Numbered from the stretch's first letter, positions 8,271-20,900 are shown. The stretch is 64,000 nucleotides of DNA from Sanderia malayensis (GCA_013076295.1 RQOL01000546.1:1-64000); one strand, 5' to 3'. Notes: generated by a model not told the origin, from the letters alone. Numbers and translations: made by a program.

Positions 8271-8563
8271 CAATCCTGGCCAAAAATGCTGGAACGCTAC
8301 TAATATTTTCATTCCGTTCTGCAAAATTTTCTCCCCTCCCCCCGATACAATGTTGATCTTTGTTCACTGTGTCTATTTTTCAGCGGGTAATCGCTATTCA
8401 CGAGTATGCTACATGCCTTACAACCAACAACCAACATTGTTTTTTGGGGGGAGGGGAGGGAGAGGTACCTGACAAGCATTTGTTGTTTGTGCTCTAAGAG
8501 GCCGCGTATTGTGTTTCAGTTAGCAATATTTTCAACCGTTCCAAGTCTTTTTGGCAAGGATTG
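8271..8563. other. Unique spacer between Rep element and satellite
   Basis: Non-repetitive DNA matching neither the Rep unit nor the satellite. A 69-codon open frame that crosses the element junction has no recognisable domain and is not credible as a gene. The only notable structure is the inverted repeat at 8331-8458. Confidence 0.6.
8331..8458. repeat. 128-bp inverted-repeat structure with C-rich/G-rich arms
   Basis: CTCCCCTCCCCCC (8331-8343) is the exact reverse complement of 8446-8458. Just inside, ACAATGTTG (8348-8356) is the exact reverse complement of CAACATTGT (8432-8440). The arms are 13 + 9 bp with a short unequal gap, enclosing about 75 bp. The right arm continues as GGGGGGAGGGGAGGGAGAGG (8446-8465), able to form a G-quadruplex. 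It could be a tiny foldback or MITE-like element; no target-site duplication was identified. Confidence 0.55.
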
Positions 8564-9282
8564 TAGTTCAAATTGGTGAACCTAGTTCAAATTGGTGAAC
8601 CTAGTTCAAAATGTTGAACCTAGTTCAAATTGTTGAACCTAGTTCAAAATGTGGAACCTAGTTCAAATTGTTGAACCTAGTTCAAAATGTGGAACCTAGT
8701 TCAAATTTTGAACCTAGTTCAAATGTGGAACCTAGTTCAAATGTGGAACCTAGTTCAAGTTGTGGAACCTAGTTCAAATTGTTCAACCTAGTTCAAATTC
8801 TGGAACCTAGTTCAAAATGCGGAACCTAGTTCAAGTTGTGGAACCTAGTTCAAATTGTTCAACCTAGTTCAAATTGTGGAACCTAGTTCAAATTGTTGAA
8901 CCTAGTTCAAATTGTGGAACCCATTTCAAAATGTGGAACCTAGTTCAAATGTGGAGCCTAGTTCAAATTGTTGAACCTGGTTCAAAATGTGGAACCTAGT
9001 TCAAATTGTTGAACCTAGTTCAAAATGTGGAACCTAGTTCAAATGTGGAACCTAGTTCAAACTGTTGAACCTAGTTCAAATCTGGAACCTACTTCAAATG
9101 TGGAACCTGGTTCAAAATGTGGAACCTAGTTCAAATTGCGGAATCTAGTTCAAAATGTTGAACCTAGTTCAAATTGTTGAACCTAGTTCAATATTGTTGA
9201 CCATTGTTCAATATGGTTGAACCTAGTTCAAATTGTTGAACCTAGTTCAAATTGTGGAACCTAGTTCAAATTGGTGAACCTA

Positions 9283-9972
9283 GTTCAATATTGTTGACCA
9301 TTGTTCAATATGGTTGAACCTAGTTCAAATTGTTGAACCTAGTTCAAATTGTGGAACCTAGTTGGAAATGTGGAACCCAGTTCAAATTGTGGAACCTAGT
9401 TCAAAATGTGGAACCTAGTTCAAATTGCGGAATCTAGTTCAAAATGTGGAACCTAGTTCAAGTTGCGGAACCTAGTTCAAATTGTTCAACCTAGTTCAAA
9501 TTGTTGAACCTAGTTCAATATTGTTGACCATTGTTCAATATGGTTGAACCTAGTTCAAATTGTTGAACCTAGTTCAAATTGTGGAACCTAGTTGGAAATG
9601 TGGAACCCAGTTCAAATTGTGGAACCTAGTTCAAAATGTGGAACCTAGTTCAAATTGCGGAATCTAGTTCAAAATGTGGAACCTAGTTCAAGTTGCGGAA
9701 CCTAGTTCAAATTGTTCAACCTAGTTCAAACTGTTGAACCTAGTTCAATATTGTTGACCATTGTTCAATATGGTTGAACCTAGTTCAAATTGTTGAACCT
9801 AGTTCAAATTGTGGAACCTAGTTCAAAATGTGGAATCTAGTTCAAAATGTGGAACCTAGTTCAAATTGTTGAATCTTGTTCAAATTGTCGAACCTAGTTC
9901 AAAATGTGGAACCTAGTTCAAATTATGGAATCTAGTTCAAATTGTTCAACCTAGTTCAAATTGTTGAACCCA
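9283..9972. repeat. 230-bp higher-order repeat in satellite A
   Basis: The marker GTTCAATATTGTTGACCATT starts at 9283, 9513, 9743 and 9973, exactly 230 bp apart. This equals ten 19-bp plus two 20-bp monomers. The monomer order is nearly the same in the first two blocks; the third differs in its second half. Confidence 0.75.
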
Positions 9973-11842
9973 GTTCAATATTGTTGACCATTGTTCAATA
10001 TGGTTGAGCCTAGTTCAAATTGTTGAACCTAGTTCAAATTGTGGAACCCAGTTGAAAATGTGGAACCCAGTTCAAATTGTGGAACCTAGTTCAAAATGTG
10101 GAATCTAGTTCAAAATGTGGAACCTAGTTCAAATTGTTGAATCTAGTTCAAATTGTCGAACCTAGTTCAAAATGTGGAACCTAGTTCAAATTATGGAATC
10201 TAGTTCAAATTGTTCAACCTAGTTCAAATTGTTGAACCTAGTTCAATATTGTTGACCATTGTTCAATATGGTTGAACCTAGTTCAAATTGTTGAACCTAG
10301 CTCAAATTGTGGAACCTAGTTGAAAATGTTGAACCCAGTTCAAATTGTGGAACCTAGTTCAAAATGTGGAATCTAGTTCAAAATGTGGAACCTAGTTCAA
10401 ATTGTTGAATCTAGTTCAAATTGTCTAACCTAGTTCAAAATGTTGAACCTAGTTCAAATTGGTGAACCTTGTTCAAATGTGGAACCTAGTTCAAATTGTT
10501 GAACCTAGTTCAAAATATTGAACCTAGTTCAAATTGGTGAACCTAGTTCAAATTGGTGAACCTAGTTCAAAATGTTGAACCTAGTTCAAATTGTTGAACC
10601 TAGTTCAAAATGTGGAACCTAGTTCAAATTGTTGAACCTAGTTCAAAATGTGGAACCTAGTTCAAATTGTTGAACCTAGTTCAAATGTGGAACCTAGTTC
10701 AAATGTGGAACCTAGTTCAAGTTGTGGAACCTAGTTCAAATTGTTCAACCTAGTTCAAATTGTGGAACCTAGTTCAAAATGCGGAACCTAGTTCAAGTTG
10801 TGGAACCTAGTTCAAATTGTTCAACCTAGTTCAAATTGTGGAACCTAGTTCAAATTGTTGAACCTAGTTCAAATTGTGGAACCCATTTCAAAATGTGGAA
10901 CCTAGTTCAAATGTGGAGCCTAGTTCAAATTGTTGAACCTGGTTCAAAATGTGGAACCTAGTTCAAATTGTTGAACCTAGTTCAAAATGTGGAACCTAGT
11001 TCAAATGTGGAACCTAGTTCAAACTGTTGAACCTAGTTCAAATCTGGAACCTACTTCAAATGTGGAACCTGGTTCAAAATGTGGAACCTAGTTCAAATTG
11101 CGGAATCTAGTTCAAAATGTTGAACCTAGTTCAAATTGTTGAACCTAGTTCAATATTGTTGAAACTAGTTCAAAATGTTGAACCTAGTTCAAATTGGTGA
11201 ACCTAGTTCAAAATGTTGAACCTAGTTCAAATTGTTGAACCTAGTTGAAAATGTGGAACCTAGTTCAAATTGTTGAACCTAGTTCAAAATGTGGAACCTA
11301 GTTCAAATTGTTGAATCTAGTTCAAATGTGGAACCTAGTTCAAACGTGGAACCTAGTTCAAGTTGTGGAACCTAGTTCAAATTGTTCAACCTGGTTCAAA
11401 TTGTGGAACCTAGTTCAAAATGCGGAACCCAGTTCAAGTTGTGGAACCTAGTTCAAATTGTTCAACCTAGTTCAAATTGTGGAACCTCGTTCAAAATTTT
11501 GAACCTAGTTCAAATTGGTGAACCTAGTTCAAAATGTTGAACCTAGTTTAAATTGTGGAACCTAGTTCAAATTGTGGAACCTAGTTCAAATTGTGGAACC
11601 TAGTTCAAATTTTGGAACCTAGTTCAAATTGTGGAACCTAGTTCAAATTGTTGAACCTAGTTCAAATTGTGGAACCCAGTTCAAAATGTGGAACCTAGTT
11701 CAAATATGGAACCTAGTTCAAATTGTGGAACCTAGTTCAAAATGTGGAACCTAGTTCAAATATGGAACCTAGTTCAAACTGTGGAACCTAGTTCAAAGTG
11801 TGGAACCTAGTTCAAATTGTTGAACCTGGTTCAAATGTGGAA

Positions 11843-12273
11843 CCGACTTCTAATGTGGAGCCTAGTTCAAATTGTGGAACCTAGTTCAAAATGTGGAACC
11901 ATTTCAAATTGTTGAACCTGGTTCAAATGTGGAACCTAGTTCAAATGTGGAACCTAGTTCAAAATGTGGAACCTAGTACAAATTGTGGAACCTAGTTCAA
12001 AATGTGGAACCTAGTTCAAATGTGGAACCTAGTTCAAATTGTTGAACCTAGTTCAAAATGTTGAACCTAGTTCAAAATGTTGAAACTAGTTCAAATTGGT
12101 GAACCTAGTTCAAAATGTTGAACCTAGTTCAAATTGTTGAACCTAGTTCAAAATGTTGAACTTAGTTCAAATTGTGGAACCTAGTTAAAATTGTGGAACC
12201 TAGTTCAAATTGTGGAACCTAGTTCAAAGTGTGGAACCTAGTTCAAATTGTTGAACCTGGTTCAAATGTGGAA
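11843..12273. repeat. 431-bp higher-order repeat in satellite A, first example
   Basis: The rare variant CCGACTTCTAATGTGGAGCC starts at 11843 and 12274, 431 bp apart. The same 431-bp spacing recurs at 33371/33802 and at 36055/36486, so a fixed 431-bp block was copied to several places. Confidence 0.7.
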
Positions 12274-14402
12274 CCGACTTCTAATGTGGAGCCTAGTTCA
12301 AATTGTGGAAACTAGTTCAAAATGTGGAACCATTTCAAATTGTTGAACCTGGTTCAAATGTGGAACCTAGTTCAAATGTGGAACCTAGTTCAAAATGTGG
12401 AACCTAGTACAAATTGTGGAACCTAGTTCAAATTGGTGAACCTAGTTCAAAATGTTGAACCTAGTTCAAATTGTTGAACCTAGTTCAAAATGTGGAACCT
12501 AGTTCAAATTGTTGAACCTAGTTCAAAATGTGGAACCTAGTTCAAATTGTTGAACCTAGTTCAAATGTGGAACCTAGTTCAAATGTGGAACCTAGTTCAA
12601 GTTGTGGAACCTAGTTCAAATTGTTCAACCTAGTTCAAATTGTGGAACCTAGTTCAAAATGCGGAACCTAGTTCAAGTTGTGGAACCTAGTTCAAATTGT
12701 GGAAACTAGTTCAAAATGTGGAACCATTTCAAATTGTTGAACCTGGTTCAAATGTGGAACCTAGTTCAAATGTGGAACCTAGTTCAAAATGTGGAACCTA
12801 GTTCAAATTGGTGAACCTAGTTCAAATTGGTGAACCTAGTTCAAAATGTTGAACCTAGTTCAAATTGTTGAACCTAGTTCAAAATGTGGAACCTAGTTCA
12901 AATTGTTGAACCTAGTTCAAAATGTGGAACCTAGTTCAAATTGTTGAACCTAGTTCAAATGTGGAACCTAGTTCAAATGTGGAACCTAGTTCAAGTTGTG
13001 GAACCTAGTTCAAATTGTTCAACCTAGTTCAAATTGTGGAACCTAGTTCAAAATGCGGAACCTAGTTCAAGTTGTGGAACCTAGTTCAAATTGTTCAACC
13101 TAGTTCAAATTGTGGAACCTAGTTCAAATTGTTGAACCTAGTTCAAATTGTGGAACCCATTTCAAAATGTGGAACCTAGTTCAAATGTGGAGCCTAGTTC
13201 AAATTGTTGAACCTGGTTCAAAATGTGGAACCTAGTTCAAATTGTTGAACCTAGTTCAAAATGTGGAACCTAGTTCAAATGTGGAACCTAGTTCAAACTG
13301 TTGAACCTAGTTCAAATCTGGAACCTACTTCAAATGTGGAACCTGGTTCAAAATGTGGAACCTAGTTCAAATTGCGGAATCTAGTTCAAAATGTTGAACC
13401 TAGTTCAAATTGTTGAACCTAGTTCAATATTGTTGACCATTGTTCAATATGGTTGAACCTAGTTCAAATTGTTGAACCTAGTTCAAATTGTGGAACCTAG
13501 TTCAAATTGGTGAACCTAGTTCAATATTGTTGACCATTGTTCAATATGGTTGAACCTAGTTCAAATTGTTGAACCTAGTTCAAATTGTGGAACCTAGTTG
13601 GAAATGTGGAACCCAGTTCAAATTGTGGAACCTAGTTCAAAATGTGGAACCTAGTTCAAATTGCGGAATCTAGTTCAAAATGTGGAACCTAGTTCAAGTT
13701 GCGGAACCTAGTTCAAATTGTCGAACCTAGCTCAAAATGTGGAACCTAGTTCAAATTGTGGAATCTAGTTCAAAATGTGGAACCTTGTTCAAGTTGTGGA
13801 ACCTAGTTCAAATTGTTCAACCTAGTTCAAATTGTTGAACCTAGTTCAATATTGTTGACCATTGTACAATATGGTTGAACCTAGTTCAAATTGTTGAACC
13901 CAGTTCAAATTATTGAACCTAGTTGAAAATGTGGAACCTAGTTCAAATTGTGGAACCTAGCTCAAATTGTTGAATCTAGTTCAAATTGTCGAACCTAGTT
14001 CAAAATGTGGAGCTTGTTCAAATTATGGAATCTAGTTCAAATTGTTCAACCTAGTTCAAATTGTTGAACCTAGTTCAATATTGTTGACCATTGTTCAATA
14101 TGGTTGAACCTAGTTCAAATTGTTGAACCTAGCTCAAATTGTGGAACCTAGTTCAAAATGTGGAATCTGGTTCAAAATGTGGAACCTAGTTCAAATTGTT
14201 GAATCTAGTTCAAATTGTCGAACCTTGTTCAAAATGTGGAACAATAGAGATACCAGGTGGGAAGCGAATTGCATGTAGAAATTTCAAAATGTAGACAACG
14301 ATAAGAATTGACATGATAAGAAAAACCAGAGACAATTTCAGTTGATGATAGACAAATCCAAAGACAAATCCATGACAAAAATTAAATTAAATTTAAAACG
14401 AC

Positions 14403-14471
14403 ATATTCATAACGTCTCGCTGAATAACTGTCAGCATCCTCAGATGATAAGAAGTAGACGACATGCAATAT
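14403..14471 (-). ncRNA. Hammerhead-ribozyme-like motif, copy 1
   Basis: On the minus strand: core CTGAGGA (14437-14443, fits CUGANGA), stem II GCTGA/TCAGC (14431-14435 with 14419-14423, 7-base loop), then GAGA (14415-14418) where GAAA is expected. A stem III pairs 14467-14471 with 14403-14407, 14463-14465 with 14408-14410, and 14458-14460 with 14413-14415, placing a GUC cleavage triplet at 14457-14459. Stem I is not evident. Penelope-like elements are known to carry hammerheads, which supports the call. The GAGA change suggests weak or lost activity. Confidence 0.45.
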
Positions 14472-14551
14472 TTATATTTTAGCAAACAAAGGCAGAACTA
14501 AAAGAAAAGAATACAATCGTGAAATAGTTTAGAGGCAAAGAAAATTAAAAA

Positions 14552-14842
14552 TTAAAATAGCTGTAGGGGAATGCTGGACGTTTGATTGTTAAGGGAGGGG
14601 TGGTCACGTAGGATGAGAAGGCTTTCAAACAAAAGGAGATCAAACTCATTGGATGCTTTCTTTAAAATAGAAAAGTTGCCAAGAGTGGCCTCATGCCCAG
14701 AGGCAATAAGGTGGTCTAGTATGGCCGAAGAGGAAGACTTAAGAGGTTGACCTGCTTTTCCTATTCCCAAATGTTCCTGGCTGCGAGTGGCTAAATGACG
14801 GGAGGTGTTCCCATAGTAAGAGAAATTGTTGTCTATCATCAA
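14552..14842 (-). pseudogene. Penelope-like element GIY-YIG endonuclease, C-terminal remnant, copy 1
   Basis: A 96-codon frame resembling the end of Penelope-like polyproteins. Seen: YYG (9-11) in the place of the YIG motif, R15 and R20 in the TSRHLATR block, EH (23-24), E73 in the LLLFESLL block, and N85 in the PSLNNQ ending. The GIY half of the domain and the whole reverse transcriptase are missing. The frame opens at a TTG (an ATG follows) inside the right inverted repeat, and upstream it meets a TGA within that repeat. Best read as a truncated, broken remnant and not a gene; GIY-YIG nucleases normally cut target DNA for retroelement insertion. Confidence 0.7.
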
Positions 14843-14905
14843 CTGAAATTGTCTCTGGTTTTTCTTATCATGTCAATTCTTATCGTCGTCTACATTTTGA
14901 AATTT

Positions 14906-17900
14906 CAAAATGTTGAACCTAGTTCAAATTGGTGAACCTAGTTCAAAATGTTGAACCTAGTTCAAATTGTGGAACCTAGTTAAAATTGTGGAACCTAGTT
15001 CAAATTGTGGAACCTAGTTCAAATTTTGGAACCTAGTTCAAATTATGGAAGCTAGTTCAAAATGTGGAGCCTAGTTCAAATTGTTGAACCTGGTTCAAAT
15101 GTTGAACCTAGTTCAAATTGGGGAAACTAGTTCAAATGTGGAACCTAGTTCAAATTGTTGAACCTAGTTCAAAATGTTGAACCTAGTTCAAATTGGTGAA
15201 CCTAGTTCAAAATGTTGAACCTAGTTCAAATTGTTGAACCTAGTTGAAAATGTGGAACCTAGTTCAAATTGTTGAACCTAGTTCAAAATGTGGAACCTAG
15301 TTCAAATTGTTGAATCTAGTTCAAATGTGGAACCTAGTTCAAATGTGGAACCTAGTTCAAGTTGTGGAACCTAGTTCAAATTGTTCAACCTGGTTCAAAT
15401 TGTGGAACCTAGTTCAAAATGCGGAACCCAGTTCAAGTTGTGGAACCTAGTTCAAATTGTGGAACCTAGTTCAATTTGTGGAACCTAGTTCAAATTTTGG
15501 AACCTAGTTCAAATTGTGGAACCTAGTTCAAATTGTTGAACCTAGTTCAAATTGTGGAACCCAGTTCAAAATATGGAACCTAGTTCAAATATGGAACCTA
15601 GTTCAAATTGTGGAACCTAGTTCAAAGTGTGGAACCTAGTTCAAATTGTTGAACCTGGTTCAAATGTGGAACCGACTTCTAATGTGGAGCCTAGTTCAAA
15701 TTGTGGAACCTAGTTCAAAATGTGGAACCATTTCAAATTGTTGAACCTGGTTCAAATGTGGAACCTAGTTCAAATGTGGAACCTAGTTCAAAATGTGGAA
15801 CCTAGTACAAATTGTGGAACCTAGTTCAAAATGTGGAACCTAGTTCAAATGTGGAACCTAGTTCAAATTGTTGAACCTAGTTCAAAATGTTGAACCTAGT
15901 TCAAAATGTTGAACCTAGTTCAAATTGGTGAACCTAGTTCAAAATGTGGAACCTAGTTCAAATTGTTGAACCTAGTTCAAATGTGGAACCTAGTTCAAAT
16001 GTGGAACCTAGTTCAAGTTGTGGAACCTAGTTCAAATTGTTCAACCTAGTTCAAATTGTGGAACCTAGTTCAAAATGCGGAACCTAGTTAAAGTTGTGGA
16101 ACCTAGTTCAAATTGTTCAGCCTAGTTCAAATTGTGGAACCTAGTTCAAATTGTTGAACCTAGTTCAAATTGTGGAACCCATTTCAAAATGTGGAACCTA
16201 GTTCAAATGCGGAGCCTAGTTCAAATTGCTGAACCTAGTTCAAACCTGGAACCTACTTCAAATGTGGAACCTGGTTCAAAATGCGGAACCTAGTTCAAAT
16301 TGTGGAATCTAGTTCAAAATGTTGAACCTTGTTCAAATTGTTGAACCTCGTTCAATATTGTTGACCATTGTTCAATATGGTTGAACCTAGTTCAAAATGT
16401 GGAACCTAGTTCAAATTGTTGAATCTAGTTCAAATTGTCGAACCTAGTTCAAAATGTGGAACCTAGTTCAAATTGCGGAATCTAGTTCAAAATGTGGAAC
16501 CTAGTTCAAGTTGCGGAACCTAGTTCAAATTGTTCAACCTAGTTCAAATTGTTGAACCTAGTTCAATATTGTTGACCATTGTTCAATATGGTTGAACCTA
16601 GTTCAAATTGTTGAACCTAGTTCAAATTGTGGAACCTAGTTGGAAATGTGGAACCCAGTTTAAATTGTGGAACCTAGTTCAAAATGTGGAACCTAGTTCA
16701 AATTGCGGAATCTAGTTCAAAATGTGGAACCTAGTTCAAGTTGCGGAACCTAGTTCAAATTGTTCAACCTAGTTCAAACTGTTGAACCTAGTTCAATATT
16801 GTTGACCATTGTTCAATATGGTTGAACCTAGTTCAAATTGTTGAACCTAGTTCAAATTGTGGAACCTAGTTCAAAATGTGGAATCTAGTTCAAAATGTGG
16901 AACCTAGTTCAAATTGTTGAATCTTGTTCAAATTGTCGAACCTAGTTCAAATTGTTGAATCTAGTTCAAATTGTCGAACCTAGTTCAAAATGTGGAACCT
17001 AGTTCAAATTATGGAATCTAGTTCAAATTGTTGAACCTAGTTCAAATTGTTGAACCTAGTTCAATATTGTTGACCATTGTTCAATATGGTTGAACCTAGT
17101 TCAAATTGTTGAACCTAGCTCAAATTGTGGAACCTAGTTGAAAATGTTGAACCCAGTTCAAATTGTGGAACCTAGTTCAAAATGTGGAATCTAGTTCAAA
17201 ATGTGGAACCTAGTTCAAATTGTTGAATCTAGTTCAAATTGTCTAACCTAGTTCAAAATGTTGAACCTAGTTCAAATTGGTGAACCTTGTTCAAATGTGG
17301 AACCTAGTTCAAATTGTTGAACCTAGTTCAAAATATTGAACCTAGTTCAAATTGGTGAACCTAGTTCAAATTGGTGAACCTAGTTCAAAATGTTGATCCT
17401 AGTTCAAATTGTTGAACCTTGTTCAAAATGTGGAACCTAGTTCAAATTGTTGAACCTAGTTCAAAATGTGGAACCTAGTTCAAATTGTTGAACCTAGTTC
17501 AAATGTGGAACCTAGTTCAAATGTGGAACCTAGTTCAAGTTGTGGAACCTAGTTCAAATTGTTCAACCTAGTTCAAATTGTGGAACCTAGTTCAAAATGC
17601 GGAACCTAGTTCAAGTTGTGGAACCTAGTTCAAATTGTTCAACCTAGTTCAAATTGTGGAACCTAGTTCAAATTGTTGAACCTAGTTCAAATTGTGGAAC
17701 CCATTTCAAAATGTGGAACCTAGTTCAAATGTGGAGCCTAGTTCAAATTGTTGAACCTGGTTCAAAATGTGGAACCTAGTTCAAATTGTTGAACCTAGTT
17801 CAAAATGGGGAACGTAGTTCAAATGTGGAACCTAGTTCAAACTGTTGAACCTAGTTCAAATCTGGAACCTACTTCAAATGTGGAACCTGGTTCAAAATGT

Positions 17901-20671
17901 GGAACCTAGTTCAAATTGCAGAATCTAGTTCAAAATGTTGAACCTAGTTCAAATTGTTGAACCTAGTTCAATATTGTTGACCATTGTTCAATATGGTTGA
18001 ACCTAGTTCAAATTGTTGAACCTAGTTCAAATTGTGGAACCTAGTTCAAATTGGTGAACCTAGTTCAATATTGTTGACCATTGTTCAATATGGTTGAACC
18101 TAGTTCAAATTGTTGAACCTAGTTCAAATTGTGGAACCTAGTTGGAAATGTGGAACCCAGTTCAAATTGTGGAACCTAGTTCAAAATGTGGAACCTAGTT
18201 CAAATTGCGGAATCTAGTTCAAAATGTGGAACCTAGTTCAAGTTGCGGAACCTAGTTCAAATTGTTCTACCTAGTTCAAACTGTTGAACCTAGTTCAATA
18301 TTGTTGACCATTGTTCAATATGGTTGAACCTAGTTCAAATTGTTGAACCTAGTTCAAATTGTGGAACCTAGTTCAAAATGTGGAATCTAGTTCAAAATGT
18401 GGAACCTAGTTCAAATTGTTGAATCTTGTTCAAATTGTCGAACCTAGTTCAAAATGTGGAACCTAGTTCAAATTATGGAATCTAGTTCAAATTGTTCAAC
18501 CTAGTTCAAATTGTGGAACCTAGTTCAAAATGTGGAATCTAGTTCAAAATGTGGAACCTAGTTCAAATTGTTGAATCTAGTTCAAATTGTCGAACCTAGT
18601 TCAAAATGTGGAACCTAGTTCAAATTATGGAATCTAGTTCAAATTGTTCAACCTAGTTCAAATTGTTGAACCTAGTTCAATATTGTTGACCATTGTTCAA
18701 TATGGTTGAACCTAGTTCAAATTGTTGAACTTAGCTCAAATTGTGGAACCTAGTTGAAAATGTTGAACCCAGTTCAAATTGTGGAACCTAGTTCAAAATG
18801 TGGAATCTAGTTCAAAATGTGGAACCTAGTTCAAATTGTTGAATCTAGTTCAAATTGTCTAACCTAGTTCAAAATGTTGAACCTAGTTCAATTTGGTGAA
18901 CCTTGTTCAAATGTGGAACCTAGTTCAAATTGTTGAACCTAGTTCAAAATATTGAACCTAGTTCAAATTGGTGAACCTAGTTCAAATTGGTGAACCTAGT
19001 TCAAAATGTTGAACCTAGTTCAAATTGTTGAACCTAGTTCAAAATGAGGAACCTAGTTCAAATTGTTGAACCTAGTTCAAAATGTGGAACCTAGTTAATA
19101 TTGTTGAACCTAGTTCAAATGTGGAACCTAGTTCAAATGTGGAACCTAGTTCAAGTTGTGGAACCTAGTTCAAATTGTTCAACCTAGTTCAAATTGTGGA
19201 ACCTAGTTCAAAATGCGGAACCTAGTTCAAGTTGTGGAACCTAGTTCAAATTGTTCAACCTAGTTCAAATTGTGGAACCTAGTTCAAATTGTTGAACCTA
19301 GTTCAAATTGTGGAACCCATTTCAAAATGTGGAACCTAGTTCAAATGTGGAGCCTAGTTCAAATTGTTGAACCTGGTTCAAAATGTGGAACCTAGTTCAA
19401 ATTGTTGAACCTAGTTCAAAATGTGGAACCTAGTTCAAATGTGGAACCTAGTTCAAACTGTTGAACCTAGTTCAAATCTGGAACCTACTTCAAATGTGGA
19501 ACCTGGTTCAAAATGTGGAACCTAGTTCAAATGGCGGAATCTAGTTCAAAATGTTGAACCTAGTTCAAATTGTTGAACCTAGTTCAATATTGTTGACCAT
19601 TGTTCAATATGGTTGAACCTAGTTCAAATTGTTGAACCTAGTTCAAATTGTGGAACCTAGTTCAAATTGGTGAACCTAGTTCAATATTGTTGACCATTGT
19701 TCAATATGGTTGAACCTAGTTCAAATTGTTGAACCTAGTTCAAATTGTGGAACCTAGTTGGAAATGTGGAACCCAGTTCAAATTGTGGAACCTAGTTCAA
19801 AATGTGGAACCTAGTTCAAATTGCGGAATCTAGTTCAAAATGTGGAACCTAGTTCAAGTTGCGGAACCTAGTTCAAATTGTCGAACCTAGCTCAAAATGT
19901 GGAACCTAGTTCAAATTGTGGAATCTAGTTCAAAATGTGGAACCTTGTTCAAGTTGTGGAACCTAGTTCAAATTGTTCAACCTAGTTCAAATTGTTGAAC
20001 CTAGTTCAATATTGTTGACCATTGTACAATATGGTTGAACCTAGTTCAAATTGTTGAACCCAGTTCAAATTATTGAACCTAGTTGAAAATGTGGAACCTA
20101 GTTCAAATTGTGGAACCTAGCTCAAATTGTTGAATCTAGTTCAAATTGTCGAACCTGGTTCAAAATGTGGAACCTAGTTCAAATTATGGAATCTAGTTCA
20201 AATTGTTCAACCTAGTTCAAATTGTTGAACCTAGTTCAATATTGTTGACCATTGTTCAATATGGTTGAACCTAGTTCAAATTGTTGAACCTAGCTCAAAT
20301 TGTGGAACCTAGTTGAAAATGTGGAACCCAGTTCAAATTGTGGAACCTAGTTCAAAATGTGGAATCTAGTTCAAAATGTGGAACCTAGTTCAAATTGTGG
20401 AATCTAGTTCAAAATGTGGAACCTAGTTCAAATTGTTGAATCTAGTTCAAATTGTCGAACCTAGTTCAATATTGTTGACCATTGTTCAATATGGTTGAAC
20501 CTAGTTCAAATTGTTGAACCTAGTTCAAATTGTTGAACCTAGTTGAAAATGTGGAACCTAGTTCAAATTGTGGAACCTAGTTCAAAATGTGGAATCTGGT
20601 TCAAAATGTGGAACCTAGTTCAAATTGTTGAATCTAGTTCAAATTGTCGAACCTTGTTCAAAATGTGGAAC
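14906..20671. repeat. Satellite family A, segment 2
   Basis: Same 19-bp monomer family as segment 1. Together with the insert at 14243 it forms the first of two long blocks: its monomer order recurs from 21335 at +6429, shifting to +6543 after about 15450, where this copy lacks 114 bp (six monomers). No coding sequence. Confidence 0.95.
17348..18963. repeat. 1616-bp higher-order repeat in satellite A
   Basis: The doubled variant CAAATTGGTGAACC starts at 17348 and again at 18964, with similar monomer order afterwards. The same 1616-bp spacing recurs at 23891/25507 in the second long block. Confidence 0.65.
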
Positions 20672-20831
20672 AATAGAGATACCAGGTGGGAAGCGAATTG
20701 CATGTAGAAATTTCAAAATGTAGACAACGATAAGAATTGACATGATAAGAAAAACCAGAGACAATTTCAGTTGATGATAGACAAATCCAAAGACAAATCC
20801 ATGACAAAAATTAAATTAATTTTAAAACGAC

Positions 20832-20900
20832 ATATTCATAACGTCTCGCTGAATAACTGTCAGCATCCTCAGATGATAAGAAGTAGACGACATGCAATAT
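20832..20900 (-). ncRNA. Hammerhead-ribozyme-like motif, copy 2
   Basis: Same core, stem II and stem III as at 14403-14471, with the same GAGA in place of GAAA. Confidence 0.45.

Larger units (their letters stand above)
8564..14242. repeat. Satellite family A, segment 1 (19-bp monomer)
   Basis: Tandem array of a 19-bp monomer near CCTAGTTCAAATTGTGGAA, with 18-bp versions lacking one base in the AAAT stretch. Common variants are TTGTTGAA, AATGTGGAA, TTGTTCAA, TTGCGGAAT and TTGGTGAA. Stop codons occur in all frames of both strands over a few monomers, so it is non-coding. Embedded 20-bp family-B-like pairs occur (for example 9513-9552). Confidence 0.95.
14243..14905 (-). mobile_element. Penelope-like retroelement fragment, copy 1
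   Basis: A 663-bp non-satellite insert. On the minus strand it encodes the C-terminal GIY-YIG part of a Penelope-like element, followed by a hammerhead-like motif. 75-bp inverted repeats (14279-14353 and 14831-14905) match except for one base by eye. Another 36 bp (14243-14278) lie outside the left repeat. The reverse transcriptase domain is missing, so the piece is non-autonomous. Confidence 0.75.
14279..14905. repeat. 75-bp inverted repeats bounding the Penelope fragment, copy 1
   Basis: 14279-14353 and 14831-14905 are reverse complements with one mismatch (ACAACG versus ACGACG). The right arm overlaps the start of the GIY-YIG frame. The right junction forms a 22-bp palindrome (14892-14913) with the adjoining satellite monomer. 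Confidence 0.8.

Noticed and set aside
8263..8472. 69-codon frame across the Rep-element junction
   Set aside because: Starts in element DNA and ends in the G-rich arm of the inverted repeat; no domain, probably chance.
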